64,000 bases of DNA, from positions 420,632 to 484,631 of the forward strand of contig CANJUD010000001.1 in NCBI GenBank assembly GCA_947477885.1, given 5' to 3'. The translations under genes were made by a program, and so were the position numbers. This document shows, in pieces, positions 46,501-54,441 of this stretch; position 1 is the first letter of the stretch; each line of letters begins with the position of its first letter. The notes under the pieces are model-generated. The model was not told where the DNA came from. It did not search any database and worked only from the letters and a program-made list of their open reading frames with translations. This DNA is from Bacteroidota bacterium. GTDB taxonomy: Bacteria; Bacteroidota; Bacteroidia; UKL13-3.

Positions 46501-49139
46501 TTCATACCAACTATGGGTTTTCTACAAGTCCAAATTTGAACAAACCACCCGCAAAACTTACTGCGAAAAGTGGTAGTATGTATATATATATTTATAGTTC
46601 GTGGTCCACAGGAACTGGCTTTGAAGCGAAGTGGTATTCAACTCCAGGAACTTTCCCCAAACCTAGTGCTTCATATACAACACCTGATACAGTTTATATA
46701 GGTTCCACCATGAATATTAAAGCTACCTATTGGGACAAAACATATTCTTATAGCTGGGACTATGATAATGACGGGGTAGAAGATGCTACGGGATGGAAAA
46801 ACCCTTATACATTTAACAATGCAGGAACCCAAGTTTGCCGCCTAATAGTGACAAGCTGTGGAGGGGCTGATACTGTTGATAGAACAATAGTAGTGCTCAA
46901 TCCAACTCAAGCACCCGTTGCCGATTTTGGAGCGGAATATTCATATGTTCCCAATGGCTGTGTAGCGATTCAAAATACAACACCTACCAAGCTAACCTTA
47001 AACAAAATAGTAACCTTAATCGATAAATCACAGTACGGTGCTACCGGATGGGATTGGGATATTCAACCCAGCAATAATGTGGTGTTCGAAAATGGTACAA
47101 GCCAATCAGATCAAAATCCAGATGTGTCATTTACCGACACAGGATATTATACGGTAAAACTAACTGCCACTAATGCTTATGGAAATAATGTTAAATCAGT
47201 TACTAATTTTATTCGTGTAAATGATGATTACTGTTATCCTACATGTTCTACTTTTACAGGTACAGAAGCTGGTGTCAGTATGTTTAATGTGGGAGATATA
47301 TATAATGTTTCAGACATTGGTACTTCTGATTATTGGGATTATACAACAGCAAGTACCACCTGTTTGGTATTGGGCGGAAAATATAAATTTAATGCAGCAC
47401 GTCTAACAAATAACACCAAAGCAACGTGTGCTATCTGGATCGATTATAATATCGACGGTATATTCCAAAGCGGGGAACGTGTATTTTTTAGTTCTTTAAC
47501 ATCAAATAAAACCTGGGCTAATAGCTTCACGATACCTACCAAAACCAGCGGGAAATCCACAACAGGATTTACCAAATTACGTATCTCCGTTACCGATGGG
47601 GTTAGCATGGCGGCCTGCGGTACCACTAAGTATGGCGGGGAGTACGAAGATTATGGAGTATTCTTGGTTGATGATTATGAAGGACCTGTTATTACCTTAA
47701 TTGGTGGCATGAATACAACTGTAGAACAAGGACGTACCTATAATGACAGTGGTTCTAAAGTTACCGATAATATAGACCTAAACTTAAAAGCCATAGTAAC
47801 AGGATCGCCACTCAATACCCAAACATTGGGAACATACTCACTTGTATTTAACGCTGCCGATAGCAGTGGCAACAAAGCTATTCCTGTATATAGGAATGTA
47901 ACAGTTACCGCAGATGTTACTGCACCTTATATTGCTCTGATAGGAAACAATCCTGATACTGCAGATGCAAATATTACCTATAATGACCCTGGTGTTGTTG
48001 CCTACGATTCTGTAGATGGAAATGTATCAAATAATGCAGTGAGAACTGGGAGTATAAATATTGCAGTTTTAGGCACTTACCAATATCAATATAAAGTTGC
48101 CGATAAAGCCGGAAATAAATCAGGTTCTATATCACGCGATGTGGTAGTAGTTGACCGTGTAAAACCTGTTATCACACTTACAGCACCCAACCCTTATACT
48201 ATGCATATTGGTGATGTGTTCTCAGAACCTGGATATAAAGTAATCGATAATTATTCTAAAAACTTATCAGTATCGGTTAACCCAAACAGCTTTACCGGCA
48301 CCAACCCCGATACTGTATATATAACATATAGTAGTACTGATAGTGCTGGTAATACAGGTACCGCACAACGTATGGTAATAGTTACAGATAATGTAGCACC
48401 AGTTATCAAACTTAAAGTTTCAGATACTATATATAGTGAAGCAGGATATGTATTTACTGACCCAGGCTATACTGTAACCGATGATTATGATACAGGACTT
48501 AATGCTACAGTAATTGGCAGTATTAATATTATGCAGTTGGGTACACAAACACTTACCTATGTTGCTTCTGACCATTCAGGAAATTCAACTTCAAAAACTA
48601 GATATATAATTGTACAAAAAACTAAAAAACCTGTATTAACCTTAATTGGTAAAGCTATCGATTCTGTAGTTCAGTTCCAAAGCTATACCGATCTAGGTGT
48701 AGCTATTACTGATAGTTTTTATTCATCGGCCACACTACAATCATTATTAACTATTACGGGTACTGTTAATACTTCCGTAACGGGCACCTATAATTTAGCC
48801 TACGGCCTTAGCGACCCATCAAATATTAAAGCTAATGATGTTACAAGGTCAGTTGTGGTATATAGTGGGAACTCAATTAAAGGAGCACCTGTGCAAGAAG
48901 CGTTGCGTTTATATCCCAATCCTGCAAATGATGTATTAAATTTAGTTTTTGCAAATACTACCACAGCCAAGCAGGTACTTATATATAATCAAGCAGGGCA
49001 ATTGGTATATAGTGCAAATGCTCAAGCTACAGCCCAATCTATTGTAATGCCCGTAAATGAGCTTGCTCATGGGTTGTATTATATAGCAGTAGTTACACCA
49101 GATGGACAGAGACAAATTGCAAAATTTGTGAAAGAATAA
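43527..49139 (+). CDS. Multidomain T9SS cargo: GEVED, beta-helix, PKD, CUB-like and DUF5011 domains
   Basis: 1870 residues; an ATG at 43572 is an alternative start giving a tighter signal peptide (ending QAKGQ). Domains in order: GEVED at about 50-190 (FMYIDWNRNDTFESAELL), CARDB-like 195-300, beta-helix 305-730 closing LGADESKFQ, two PKD-like 735-912, CUB-like 915-1044 (LLISPCAKDVTIEF), PKD 1046-1124 (WDYDNDGVEDATGW), another PKD to 1229, and a second GEVED 1231-1383 (IWIDYNIDGIFQSGERVFF). Five DUF5011/HYR-like Ig domains follow at 1384-1790 (LGTYSLVFNAADSSGNKA). A type A sorting domain comes from about 1797 (LYPNPANDVLNLVFAN), ending KFVKE. Likely a large surface adhesin exported by T9SS; the ligand is unknown. 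Repeating Ig-like domains near the C-terminus would act as a stalk. Confidence 0.92.
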   Translation: MKSSIHENNIKTIKFMSKNNFTKLLTAILLFVGGAINYQAKGQCATPTAQNKCCGIGVVRVDVYGQFQKTTKYNQGDTYFDYFNSTGTCLNLGDTVYMAAEVGTYSYQQAFMYIDWNRNDTFESAELLLQNSNLTAGDSLYGSFIVPLGIAPGAYRMRIGSDYGGMAVTNNPCLSTYGDFWDFQIDINADTNYNVAAVSLGGPSSLTIGQYDTLSLTISNHSDSALDSVRVYYSFNGNIYTEDVTGMNLISCGQYTHKFSQPVSPSTSGMYTIQAWVKYPNGNNPDANPKDDTTSIILCTGIQGTFTVDPASSSSYTNYHKLSEVAQLMKNCFISGPVIIKIKAGTYSDSAYFSNVNGLSSTNTITIDGGRADSTIISNSSNIVLGFEDASYITVKNLTINQSSTGTVTKVALCFSGDITEIHVDSCIIKSYISNNNYYTYNIAFTDVLKGGQQYTLTNSSITNSKLVGGYMGVYLYGNYTNKGYNLTVKNCNISDQTSISLYIIYTDSANISNNYIYNTKTNLQTYGIYIVESSESKIIGNKINCNNTGIFAYAKDSFLIQNNFIWGTNPYSMYVANSGNTPANVMIYHNTIRNYAPSGNTGRTGLYLYDISANLRNNIISVQQTSNQCLYIDKASTLNLSEYNNFHGDAGADMMSIGGVIYSAIKDVQGLNGVNNNVFNQQASFISNSSPYNLHLVANVAPLQADSLAGVTDDIDGDQRCMIAPQLGADESKFQYTNPSASFSVQDTVYVSSPFAAKNLSKNTGEYYNWYIDGSLVTGLLTKNLISSGISSTGSHTITLEATNCKGTHDTTITIIVVTPTQAPVVSFYASDTIIDAGQTISFNNYTTLGPQTFNWTITPGSYGNDWAYQNGTDTNSYQPYITFITPGRYNVCLNADNSAGSSQLCKTVYIKVLLNLNLDGSTTFTNESEGRLFDDGGKYGYHGYNKKYDLLISPCAKDVTIEFDPKKFDLGYQAWIGVWDGTDSITGKPLHTNYGFSTSPNLNKPPAKLTAKSGSMYIYIYSSWSTGTGFEAKWYSTPGTFPKPSASYTTPDTVYIGSTMNIKATYWDKTYSYSWDYDNDGVEDATGWKNPYTFNNAGTQVCRLIVTSCGGADTVDRTIVVLNPTQAPVADFGAEYSYVPNGCVAIQNTTPTKLTLNKIVTLIDKSQYGATGWDWDIQPSNNVVFENGTSQSDQNPDVSFTDTGYYTVKLTATNAYGNNVKSVTNFIRVNDDYCYPTCSTFTGTEAGVSMFNVGDIYNVSDIGTSDYWDYTTASTTCLVLGGKYKFNAARLTNNTKATCAIWIDYNIDGIFQSGERVFFSSLTSNKTWANSFTIPTKTSGKSTTGFTKLRISVTDGVSMAACGTTKYGGEYEDYGVFLVDDYEGPVITLIGGMNTTVEQGRTYNDSGSKVTDNIDLNLKAIVTGSPLNTQTLGTYSLVFNAADSSGNKAIPVYRNVTVTADVTAPYIALIGNNPDTADANITYNDPGVVAYDSVDGNVSNNAVRTGSINIAVLGTYQYQYKVADKAGNKSGSISRDVVVVDRVKPVITLTAPNPYTMHIGDVFSEPGYKVIDNYSKNLSVSVNPNSFTGTNPDTVYITYSSTDSAGNTGTAQRMVIVTDNVAPVIKLKVSDTIYSEAGYVFTDPGYTVTDDYDTGLNATVIGSINIMQLGTQTLTYVASDHSGNSTSKTRYIIVQKTKKPVLTLIGKAIDSVVQFQSYTDLGVAITDSFYSSATLQSLLTITGTVNTSVTGTYNLAYGLSDPSNIKANDVTRSVVVYSGNSIKGAPVQEALRLYPNPANDVLNLVFANTTTAKQVLIYNQAGQLVYSANAQATAQSIVMPVNELAHGLYYIAVVTPDGQRQIAKFVKE

Positions 49140-49158
49140 TTCATTATTTCTATAATAG

Positions 49159-49195
49159 AAAGCTCTGAAACTAATTGTTTCGGGGCTTTTTTTTG
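49159..49195 (+). terminator. Intrinsic terminator
   Basis: AAGCTCTGAAAC (49160-49171), loop TAATT, GTTTCGGGGCTT (49177-49188, two G-U type pairs) and then T-rich sequence. Confidence 0.8.
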
Positions 49196-49270
49196 TTTAA
49201 TATTTAAATGAAATTAAGATTCTAATATGTTGATGTAGCGTTTATTAAATATTAAATGTTCCTCTGTTTA

Positions 49271-49278
49271 TATTTTTG
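49271..49278 (+). promoter_or_regulatory. -7 box TATTTTTG
   Basis: A perfect TAnnTTTG 42 bases upstream of ATG 49321. Confidence 0.45.
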
Positions 49279-49320
49279 GTACGCTTTTTATAAAGTTAAT
49301 GGAAACTAAAAACTACAATC

Positions 49321-50100
49321 ATGAAGAAGATTATTAAAATTGGCATTTGTACTATTATTATAGTATTCGTTTGGGCTTTCACTACCAAGCCACCAGAATC
49401 AGAACCATACACTGCAGGTGAGAGGCTCGAATACAGAGTGCATTACGGAATGGTTGACGCAGCCAAAATAACTATGAGAATAGACACGAGCATAAAAACC
49501 ATAAACGGACAAAATACAATTAGAATTATTGGCGAAGGCCGCACATTGAGTGGATATGATTGGTTTTTTAAAGTTCGTGACCATTATGAAACGTTTATTG
49601 ATACGCACACCAATTTACCAGTTAAGTATATTCGTAATGTGGAAGAAGGCACTTATAAAGATGTGGAGCATGCAACATTCGACCATAAAAATAATAAAAT
49701 ATATAGCAGTAAAGGAATATATAAATCAGATGGTCCTTCTTTTCAGGATGTGCTATCAGCAATATATTATTTGCGTGGGCAAAACTTAAAGCAAATGAAG
49801 AAAGGCGATAAAATAAAAGTGAAATTTTATCTCGACAAAACAATATATGAATCGGAAGTTACTATTGGTGGGAGAGAGGTGATAAAAACAGCATTGGGAA
49901 AATTCAATACTATTATATTAAAACCAAATGTAGTCGTCGACCGAGTATTTCCTAATAAAGATGCTCTAACCATTTGGGCTACTGATGATGCCAATTTAAT
50001 ACCTTTACGTATTAAAACTGAATTGATGGTAGGTTCTATTAAAGCAGATATTACAAAAATTACGGGGAACAAAAATCCGCTTAGTAGTAAAATAAATTAG
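49321..50100 (+). CDS. DUF3108 domain-containing exported protein
   Basis: 259 residues. An N-terminal hydrophobic segment (KIGICTIIIVFVWAF, about 6-20) is followed by the DUF3108 pattern YTAGERLEYRVHYGMVDAAK and later FYLDKTIYESEVTIGGREVI and IWATDDANLIPLRIKTEL. This is a widespread periplasmic or envelope beta-barrel-like fold (LolA/LppX-like) in Bacteroidota and Proteobacteria with unknown function. Monocistronic: terminator upstream, palindromic repeat and a convergent gene downstream. Confidence 0.85.
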   Translation: MKKIIKIGICTIIIVFVWAFTTKPPESEPYTAGERLEYRVHYGMVDAAKITMRIDTSIKTINGQNTIRIIGEGRTLSGYDWFFKVRDHYETFIDTHTNLPVKYIRNVEEGTYKDVEHATFDHKNNKIYSSKGIYKSDGPSFQDVLSAIYYLRGQNLKQMKKGDKIKVKFYLDKTIYESEVTIGGREVIKTALGKFNTIILKPNVVVDRVFPNKDALTIWATDDANLIPLRIKTELMVGSIKADITKITGNKNPLSSKIN

Positions 50101-50160
50101 GAAATAAGTTACTGGATTTATATATAAAGTCAGGATGCGAAAGTGTCTTGGCTTTTTTTT

Positions 50161-50260
50161 ATAGTAGTCAGTAAACAGTAGTCAGTAATCAGTGCCTCCT
50201 CGATAGATATCGGGACGGCGTCAGCTACTGGCTACTGATTACTGACCACTGTTTACTATA
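50161..50260. repeat. Word-iterated palindromic element B (CAGTAATCAGT words) overlapping the atl stop
   Basis: AGTAAACAGT plus AGTCAGTAATCAGT (50170-50193) pairs with 50234-50257 at 23 of 24 positions. The right arm includes the TAG stop of the alkyltransferase-like gene (50256-50258). The interior on the minus strand reads AGCTGACGCC, GTCCCGATATC, TATCGAGG. It is not followed by a T-run on the minus strand. Confidence 0.65.
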
Positions 50261-50597
50261 GCCCCAGCTCAATACTTGGATCCCAAAATACCTTAACGAA
50301 GTTTTGGATTTGATTATCTATAACAATTATTCCTTCTTTTTCTAAAGCATTTTGCATGGTATTTTCACTTTCGAAATGGTGCTTTCCACTAAGCAGCCCG
50401 TTCCTATTTACAACCCTATGAGCCGGAACATATTCATATTCAAAGTGACTGTTATTCATAGCCCAGCCAACCATGCGGCTACTTTTTGTACTACCCAAAT
50501 ATCGTGCAATTGCACCATATGAGGTAGCCTTGCCCTTAGGAATTAACCTTACTACTTTATATACTTGTTTAAAAAAATTGTCATCTTCATTTTTCAT
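50256..50597 (-). CDS. Alkyltransferase-like protein (MGMT fold lacking the acceptor Cys)
   Basis: A 113-residue protein matching the C-terminal DNA-binding domain of O6-alkylguanine-DNA alkyltransferases. The active-site motif PCHRV is here P58-A-H-R-V62, so the alkyl-acceptor Cys is Ala59 and the protein cannot repair by transfer. Kept are the helix-turn-helix (TSYGAIARYLGSTKSSRMVGWA), the Tyr27 and Arg41 positions that flip the base, and NRNG. Known ATL proteins bind O6-alkylguanine and pass it to nucleotide excision repair; uvrA lies in this window, though 27 kb away. It is the last gene of the rpsP run, 14 bases after the TonB-like gene. Confidence 0.88.
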   Translation of the reverse strand: MKNEDDNFFKQVYKVVRLIPKGKATSYGAIARYLGSTKSSRMVGWAMNNSHFEYEYVPAHRVVNRNGLLSGKHHFESENTMQNALEKEGIIVIDNQIQNFVKVFWDPSIELGL

Positions 50598-50611
50598 AAA
50601 CTTATATATAG

Positions 50612-51343
50612 TTACTGAATATTAAAGTTGATGGGCAACATATAACTCATCTTTACTTTTTTCTTTTCAATCATTGCGGGTGTCCATGATTTTCCCAATG
50701 ATTGTACAACGCGTATGGCTTCTTTTTCAAATACATTATTCGTACTATTTTGCACTTTCGCTTCTAAGGTATAACCTAGTGTATCTATTATAAAACTCAC
50801 TTTTATAGAAGCAGTTTCACCTTTCTCAAATTCAGTAGCTGGGTATAATGTTTCATTTTCAAGTGTTCTATGTAAATTGCCCAATCCACCAATAAAATAG
50901 CACATTTGGGAACGGTTGGTTTCATCTTGCGGAGCTAAATAAGGATAAATTTCTTTTTCTTTTTTTATATTATAATATATTAAAGAGTCCTTGGTGTGGT
51001 CGTATGTTTGAATTAAATCGCCATTGATACTATAATATTCCCAAATACCTGTTTTGTGGTCATTCTTATAATATCCAACTGCCATTAGTTTGCTCGATTT
51101 GGAATAGTATTTCCATAAACTATCTTTTTGGTTATAATCATAATATCCCTGTTCTATTAAGACTTTGTTTCTGTATTTTAAGTAGGCCCCTTTTTTTATA
51201 TGGGGATTCGATTTAAGGACTGTTAAACTCTCCTTAATATTATTGGGTTTAGTAGGTTTTATTATAATATGTTTTGTTTTTTGCCCAATGCAGATATTGA
51301 TAGAAAACCCAAATACAATTAATATATATAATATGCTTTTCAT
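50612..51343 (-). CDS. TonB-family C-terminal domain protein with MORN-like repeats
   Basis: 243 residues with a signal-like N-terminus (SILYILIVFGFSINICIGQ). Residues about 50-115 contain MORN/YwqK-type repeats (GYYDYNQKDSLWKYYS and GYYKNDHKTGIWEYYS). Residues about 155-243 match the TonB C-terminal domain: TASIKVSFIIDTLGYTLEAK, then VFEKEAIRVVQSLGKSWTPA. There is no obvious inner-membrane anchor plus long Pro-rich linker, so it is not a canonical energy transducer; a cell-envelope role is inferred. The gene starts 19 bases after trmD and continues the same minus-strand run. Confidence 0.8.
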   Translation of the reverse strand: MKSILYILIVFGFSINICIGQKTKHIIIKPTKPNNIKESLTVLKSNPHIKKGAYLKYRNKVLIEQGYYDYNQKDSLWKYYSKSSKLMAVGYYKNDHKTGIWEYYSINGDLIQTYDHTKDSLIYYNIKKEKEIYPYLAPQDETNRSQMCYFIGGLGNLHRTLENETLYPATEFEKGETASIKVSFIIDTLGYTLEAKVQNSTNNVFEKEAIRVVQSLGKSWTPAMIEKKKVKMSYMLPINFNIQ

Positions 51344-51362
51344 TATATAGTTTGCAATTCTA

Positions 51363-52046
51363 TCAGTCTTTAATCATATCAGGTCTACGCAAGTGGGTAC
51401 GCTCCAATGCTTGTTCGTGACGCCAGTTTTCAATCTCTGCATCATGACCACTTAACAATATTTTTGGCACCTCCAATCCACGCCAATTTGCAGGGCGAGT
51501 ATATACCGGGGGCGATAATAATCCATCCTGAAAACTATCTTCTAGTGCTGACTGTTCATCGCCAATTACACCTGGGATTAATCTTACTATGGCATCTGTT
51601 ATTATAGCTGCAGCCAACTCGCCGCCGGTAATTACATAATCGCCAATTGAAATTTCTTTGGTGATATATGTTTCGCGGATTCGTTCATCTACACCTTTAT
51701 AATGTCCACAAAGAATGAGCAAGTTTTTTTTAAGAGAAAAACTATTCGCAGTGTGTTGATTAAATAAAACACCATCGGGTGCCATCAATATAATATCATC
51801 GTAGGTTCTTAAGGTTTTCAAATGGTCTATACATTTAGCTATAGGCTCAGCCATCATTACCATACCAGCACCGCCACCAAATTGGGTGTCATCAGCTTGG
51901 TGGTGTTTACCATCCGCATAATCACGAATATTGATGATATTAATTTCTACTAATTTTTTGTCCTTTGCACGTTTTATAATACTGTGGTTAAAGGGACTTT
52001 CAAGCAAGTCAGGCACCAATGATAATATATCGATATGCAAAAGCAT
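51363..52046 (-). CDS. trmD: tRNA (guanine-N1-)-methyltransferase
   Basis: 227 residues from ATG 52046, one base after the rimM stop; the longer frame to 52118 would overlap rimM and adds an unrelated leader. TrmD methylates G37 of tRNAs with SAM to prevent frameshifting. Family blocks are [19 protein letters not shown], the substrate loop [29 protein letters not shown], and the trefoil-knot SAM site [17 protein letters not shown] followed by [13 protein letters not shown]. Part of the rpsP-rimM-trmD operon. Confidence 0.95.
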   Translation of the reverse strand: MLLHIDILSLVPDLLESPFNHSIIKRAKDKKLVEINIINIRDYADGKHHQADDTQFGGGAGMVMMAEPIAKCIDHLKTLRTYDDIILMAPDGVLFNQHTANSFSLKKNLLILCGHYKGVDERIRETYITKEISIGDYVITGGELAAAIITDAIVRLIPGVIGDEQSALEDSFQDGLLSPPVYTRPANWRGLEVPKILLSGHDAEIENWRHEQALERTHLRRPDMIKD

Positions 52047-52047
52047 T

Positions 52048-52557
52048 TTAATTATTTTTATAAAAATCGAGCAGCCCTTCAGGAATATGCAAATGTAGAA
52101 TTTTATTTGCATCATCAATACCTAAAAGTGTTTCTTCGTTCATGGGTAACAATACCTCATTTCCATCAATCATTACTTTTACTAAATATTGATTATAGTT
52201 CACAATTTCTGATACCGTGCCTACAGGTTTATCATCTTGGTCAATTACAGCATAGCCATTCAGTTTTTGTAAATCGTCAACTTCCACAATAACAAATTTG
52301 CTTTCGGCATGCACTTGTCTTCCTATAAGTTCACTGGCTTTTTCTTCACTATCAATTCCTTCAAAATGAATAACAAGTTGATCGGGTTGCTCTTGGAAAG
52401 AAGTAAAAAAAAAAGGAACTGGTTTGTTTGCAAATTCTACAAACAATACCAGTCCCTTAGGTTTCTTAATTGAGGTATTTGGATTCAGGACAATTTTAAC
52501 TTGTCCCTTATAACCGTGTACACGGCTCACATGCCCTATGTGTACTAGGTTTTCCAA
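52048..52557 (-). CDS. rimM: 16S rRNA processing protein RimM
   Basis: A 169-residue 30S maturation factor that binds S19. The N-terminal RimM domain begins [19 protein letters not shown], with an intact G-x-x-G-x-x-G/A pattern. The C-terminal PRC-barrel (about 95-169) has [19 protein letters not shown] and the end [11 protein letters not shown]. It starts 8 bases after the rpsP stop and ends one base before trmD, so translation of the three is probably coupled. Confidence 0.94.
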   Translation of the reverse strand: MENLVHIGHVSRVHGYKGQVKIVLNPNTSIKKPKGLVLFVEFANKPVPFFFTSFQEQPDQLVIHFEGIDSEEKASELIGRQVHAESKFVIVEVDDLQKLNGYAVIDQDDKPVGTVSEIVNYNQYLVKVMIDGNEVLLPMNEETLLGIDDANKILHLHIPEGLLDFYKNN

Positions 52558-52565
52558 ATAAAAAG

Positions 52566-53300
52566 TTATTCAGTTTTTTCCGAATCAGCAGGAGCTTCGT
52601 CTGTTGCATCGGCAGCAGGGGCTTCGGTAGCTGTTTCAGCAGGTGTTTCAGCAACGGGCTCGGCGGCAACCTCAGCTGGAGCTTCGGCAACTGTTTCAGC
52701 AGGTGTTTCTGCAACTGGCTCGGCGGCAACCTCAGCAGGAGCTTCAGCAACAACTTCTTCAGAAGCTGTTTCAGTAGCAGGAGCTTCGGCAACAGTTTCA
52801 GCAGGTGCATCAGCAGCAGCTTCAGCAGCATCGGCAGCCATAGCGGCGTTGCGTTTTGCAGCAAGAGCTTTTTCGCGTGCTTCTTTCACTTTGGTTTCTG
52901 CTTCCATTGCCGATTTGGCTTTGTCTTTACCGGCAGAAGCAAGTGAGTCGCGTTTGCTGTTTACTTTGTTTTCTTTTTCTTGAAGCCAAGCTGCATATTT
53001 TTCTTCAGCTTGTTCTAAGGTTAAGGCTCCTTTGTTTACACCTTTTAAAAGGTGAAGTTTCATCATTGCACCTTTATAAGAAAGGATTGCTCTGGTAGTG
53101 TCGGTTGGTTGTGCACCTTTTTGCATCCAGTCAACAGTTTTGTCGACATTCAGCTCAATGGTAGCGGGGTTGGTGTTGGGATTATAACGTCCTAACAATT
53201 CAATGAATTTACCATCCCTCGGAGCACGTGAGTCAGCCGCCACAATGTGGTAGAACGGATACTTTTTGCGTCCGTGTCTTTGTAATCTGATTTTTAACAT
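52566..53300 (-). CDS. rpsP: 30S ribosomal protein S16 with a long Ala/Glu/Pro tail
   Basis: 244 residues. Residues 1-80 are normal S16 (MLKIRLQRHGRKKYPFYHIV, ADSRAPRDGKFIELLGRYNP, NVDKTVDWMQKGAQPTDT). A Lys/Glu-rich helical linker follows (85-150). The last roughly 95 residues contain only Ala, Glu, Val, Pro, Thr and few others, with a 20-residue unit (roughly ETVAEAPAEVAAEPVAETPA) repeated twice. Ordinary S16 is about 80-90 residues. Extended S16 is known in Bacteroidota, but tail length varies. First gene of the rpsP-rimM-trmD operon; a one-mismatch -7 box (CATATTTG) lies at 53350-53357 on the minus strand. Confidence 0.94.
   Translation of the reverse strand: MLKIRLQRHGRKKYPFYHIVAADSRAPRDGKFIELLGRYNPNTNPATIELNVDKTVDWMQKGAQPTDTTRAILSYKGAMMKLHLLKGVNKGALTLEQAEEKYAAWLQEKENKVNSKRDSLASAGKDKAKSAMEAETKVKEAREKALAAKRNAAMAADAAEAAADAPAETVAEAPATETASEEVVAEAPAEVAAEPVAETPAETVAEAPAEVAAEPVAETPAETATEAPAADATDEAPADSEKTE
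52621..52740. repeat. 60-bp tandem repeat within rpsP
   Basis: Two adjacent 60-base units (52621-52680 and 52681-52740) differ at a handful of positions, and a partial third unit follows. They encode the 20-residue acidic unit of the S16 tail. The in-frame period keeps the reading frame when copy number changes. Confidence 0.85.
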
Positions 53301-53421
53301 ATTTTATAATTGTTTTTTAATCCTTTTGCTCTCCTCACAAAAGGGCAGCAAATATGGGCATTTTTTGCCGATTAAAAAAGCAGAAATTTAAATTTGATTT
53401 CTGATTAATAGAAACCAATAA

Positions 53422-54336
53422 TTAAATTTGGAAATGAGATAGCTTGGAAAACTCTTGAACCCTTGCCATGATGATGTCTTGGTTAAGATTGAGTAAGTTT
53501 TCTGTACCAAATTTTTCTACACAAAACGAAGCCATGGCTGAACCATAAATCACCGCACGTTTCATATTCTCAAAACTTAGGTCGCCAGTTTTTGCCAAAT
53601 GGCCTATAAATCCTCCAGCAAAAGTATCGCCAGCACCCGTGGGGTCGGTTACTTGTTCAAGCAATAATCCTGGGGCAAAAAACAAATTTTCGCCATGAAA
53701 TAATAAAGCACCATGCTCTCCTTTTTTTATGATAAGATACTGTGGCCCCATTGCTCTTATAACTCTTGCAGCTTTCAGCAATGAATGTTCGCCACTCAAT
53801 TGGCGGGCTTCTTCATCGTTAATAGTAAGCACATCCACCATTTTTAAAGTTTGTTTCAAATCGTCCAAAGCAATGTCCATCCAAAAATTCATGGTATCCA
53901 TCACTACCAATTTTGGTCTTTTGTTCAATCTTTCCAAAACTGTTTGTTGAATTTTGGGAGTGAGGTTTCCCAACATTACATAATCTGCATTTTTATACGA
54001 TTCAGGAATGATGGGGTCAAAATCAGCAAGCACATTGAGTTCTGTAACCAAGGTATCTCTGCCATTCATATCATTGTGATAGCGGCCATGCCAGAAAAAA
54101 GATTTTTCACCCTGTTTTATTTGAAGCCCTTCAATATCGATGCCTCTGCTTTTAAAATGTTCAATATCTGCTAAGGGAAAATCATCACCAACAACGCCCA
54201 CCAATTGAACATCTTTGGTAAAATAACTTGCACATAGGCTGATATATGTTGCGGCACCGCCAACAATTTTGTCGGTACTACCAAAGGGTGTTTCAATGGC
54301 ATCGAAGGCCACGCTGCCCACTACTAATAAACTCAT
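53422..54336 (-). CDS. PfkB-family sugar kinase
   Basis: A 304-residue ribokinase/PfkB family kinase. The N-terminus MSLLVVGSVAFDAIETPFG and the Gly-rich IVGGAATYISL bind the sugar. The C-terminal signature TDPTGAGDTFAGGFIGHLA (about 225-245) carries the catalytic Asp in GAGD and the anion hole. The substrate is not clear; the family covers adenosine, ribose, fructose and 2-keto-3-deoxygluconate kinases, and the HGRYHNDMNGRDT segment does not identify one to me. A stand-alone gene between rpsP and a lipocalin-like gene. Confidence 0.9.
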   Translation of the reverse strand: MSLLVVGSVAFDAIETPFGSTDKIVGGAATYISLCASYFTKDVQLVGVVGDDFPLADIEHFKSRGIDIEGLQIKQGEKSFFWHGRYHNDMNGRDTLVTELNVLADFDPIIPESYKNADYVMLGNLTPKIQQTVLERLNKRPKLVVMDTMNFWMDIALDDLKQTLKMVDVLTINDEEARQLSGEHSLLKAARVIRAMGPQYLIIKKGEHGALLFHGENLFFAPGLLLEQVTDPTGAGDTFAGGFIGHLAKTGDLSFENMKRAVIYGSAMASFCVEKFGTENLLNLNQDIIMARVQEFSKLSHFQI

Positions 54337-54398
54337 AATATTTTTTTAAAGGTTAGTATTTTTCTGAGCCGCAAATAACCGCAAAAAAAGGCCAAAAA

Positions 54399-54430
54399 AA
54401 AAGCCGCCATTTTAGTGGCGGCTTTTAATG
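54399..54430 (-). terminator. Intrinsic terminator of the lipocalin-like gene
   Basis: On the minus strand AAAAGCCGCCA pairs with TGGCGGCTTTT (54399-54409 with 54416-54426), followed by a nine-T run, just after the stop at 54442. Confidence 0.85.
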
Positions 54431-54441
54431 TTGTTATTTTT

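Noticed and set aside
52508-52864. 118-residue Leu-rich minus-strand frame overlapping rpsP
   Set aside because: Frame-shifted reading of the 60-bp repeats of the S16 tail; Leu/Pro low complexity with no independent support.
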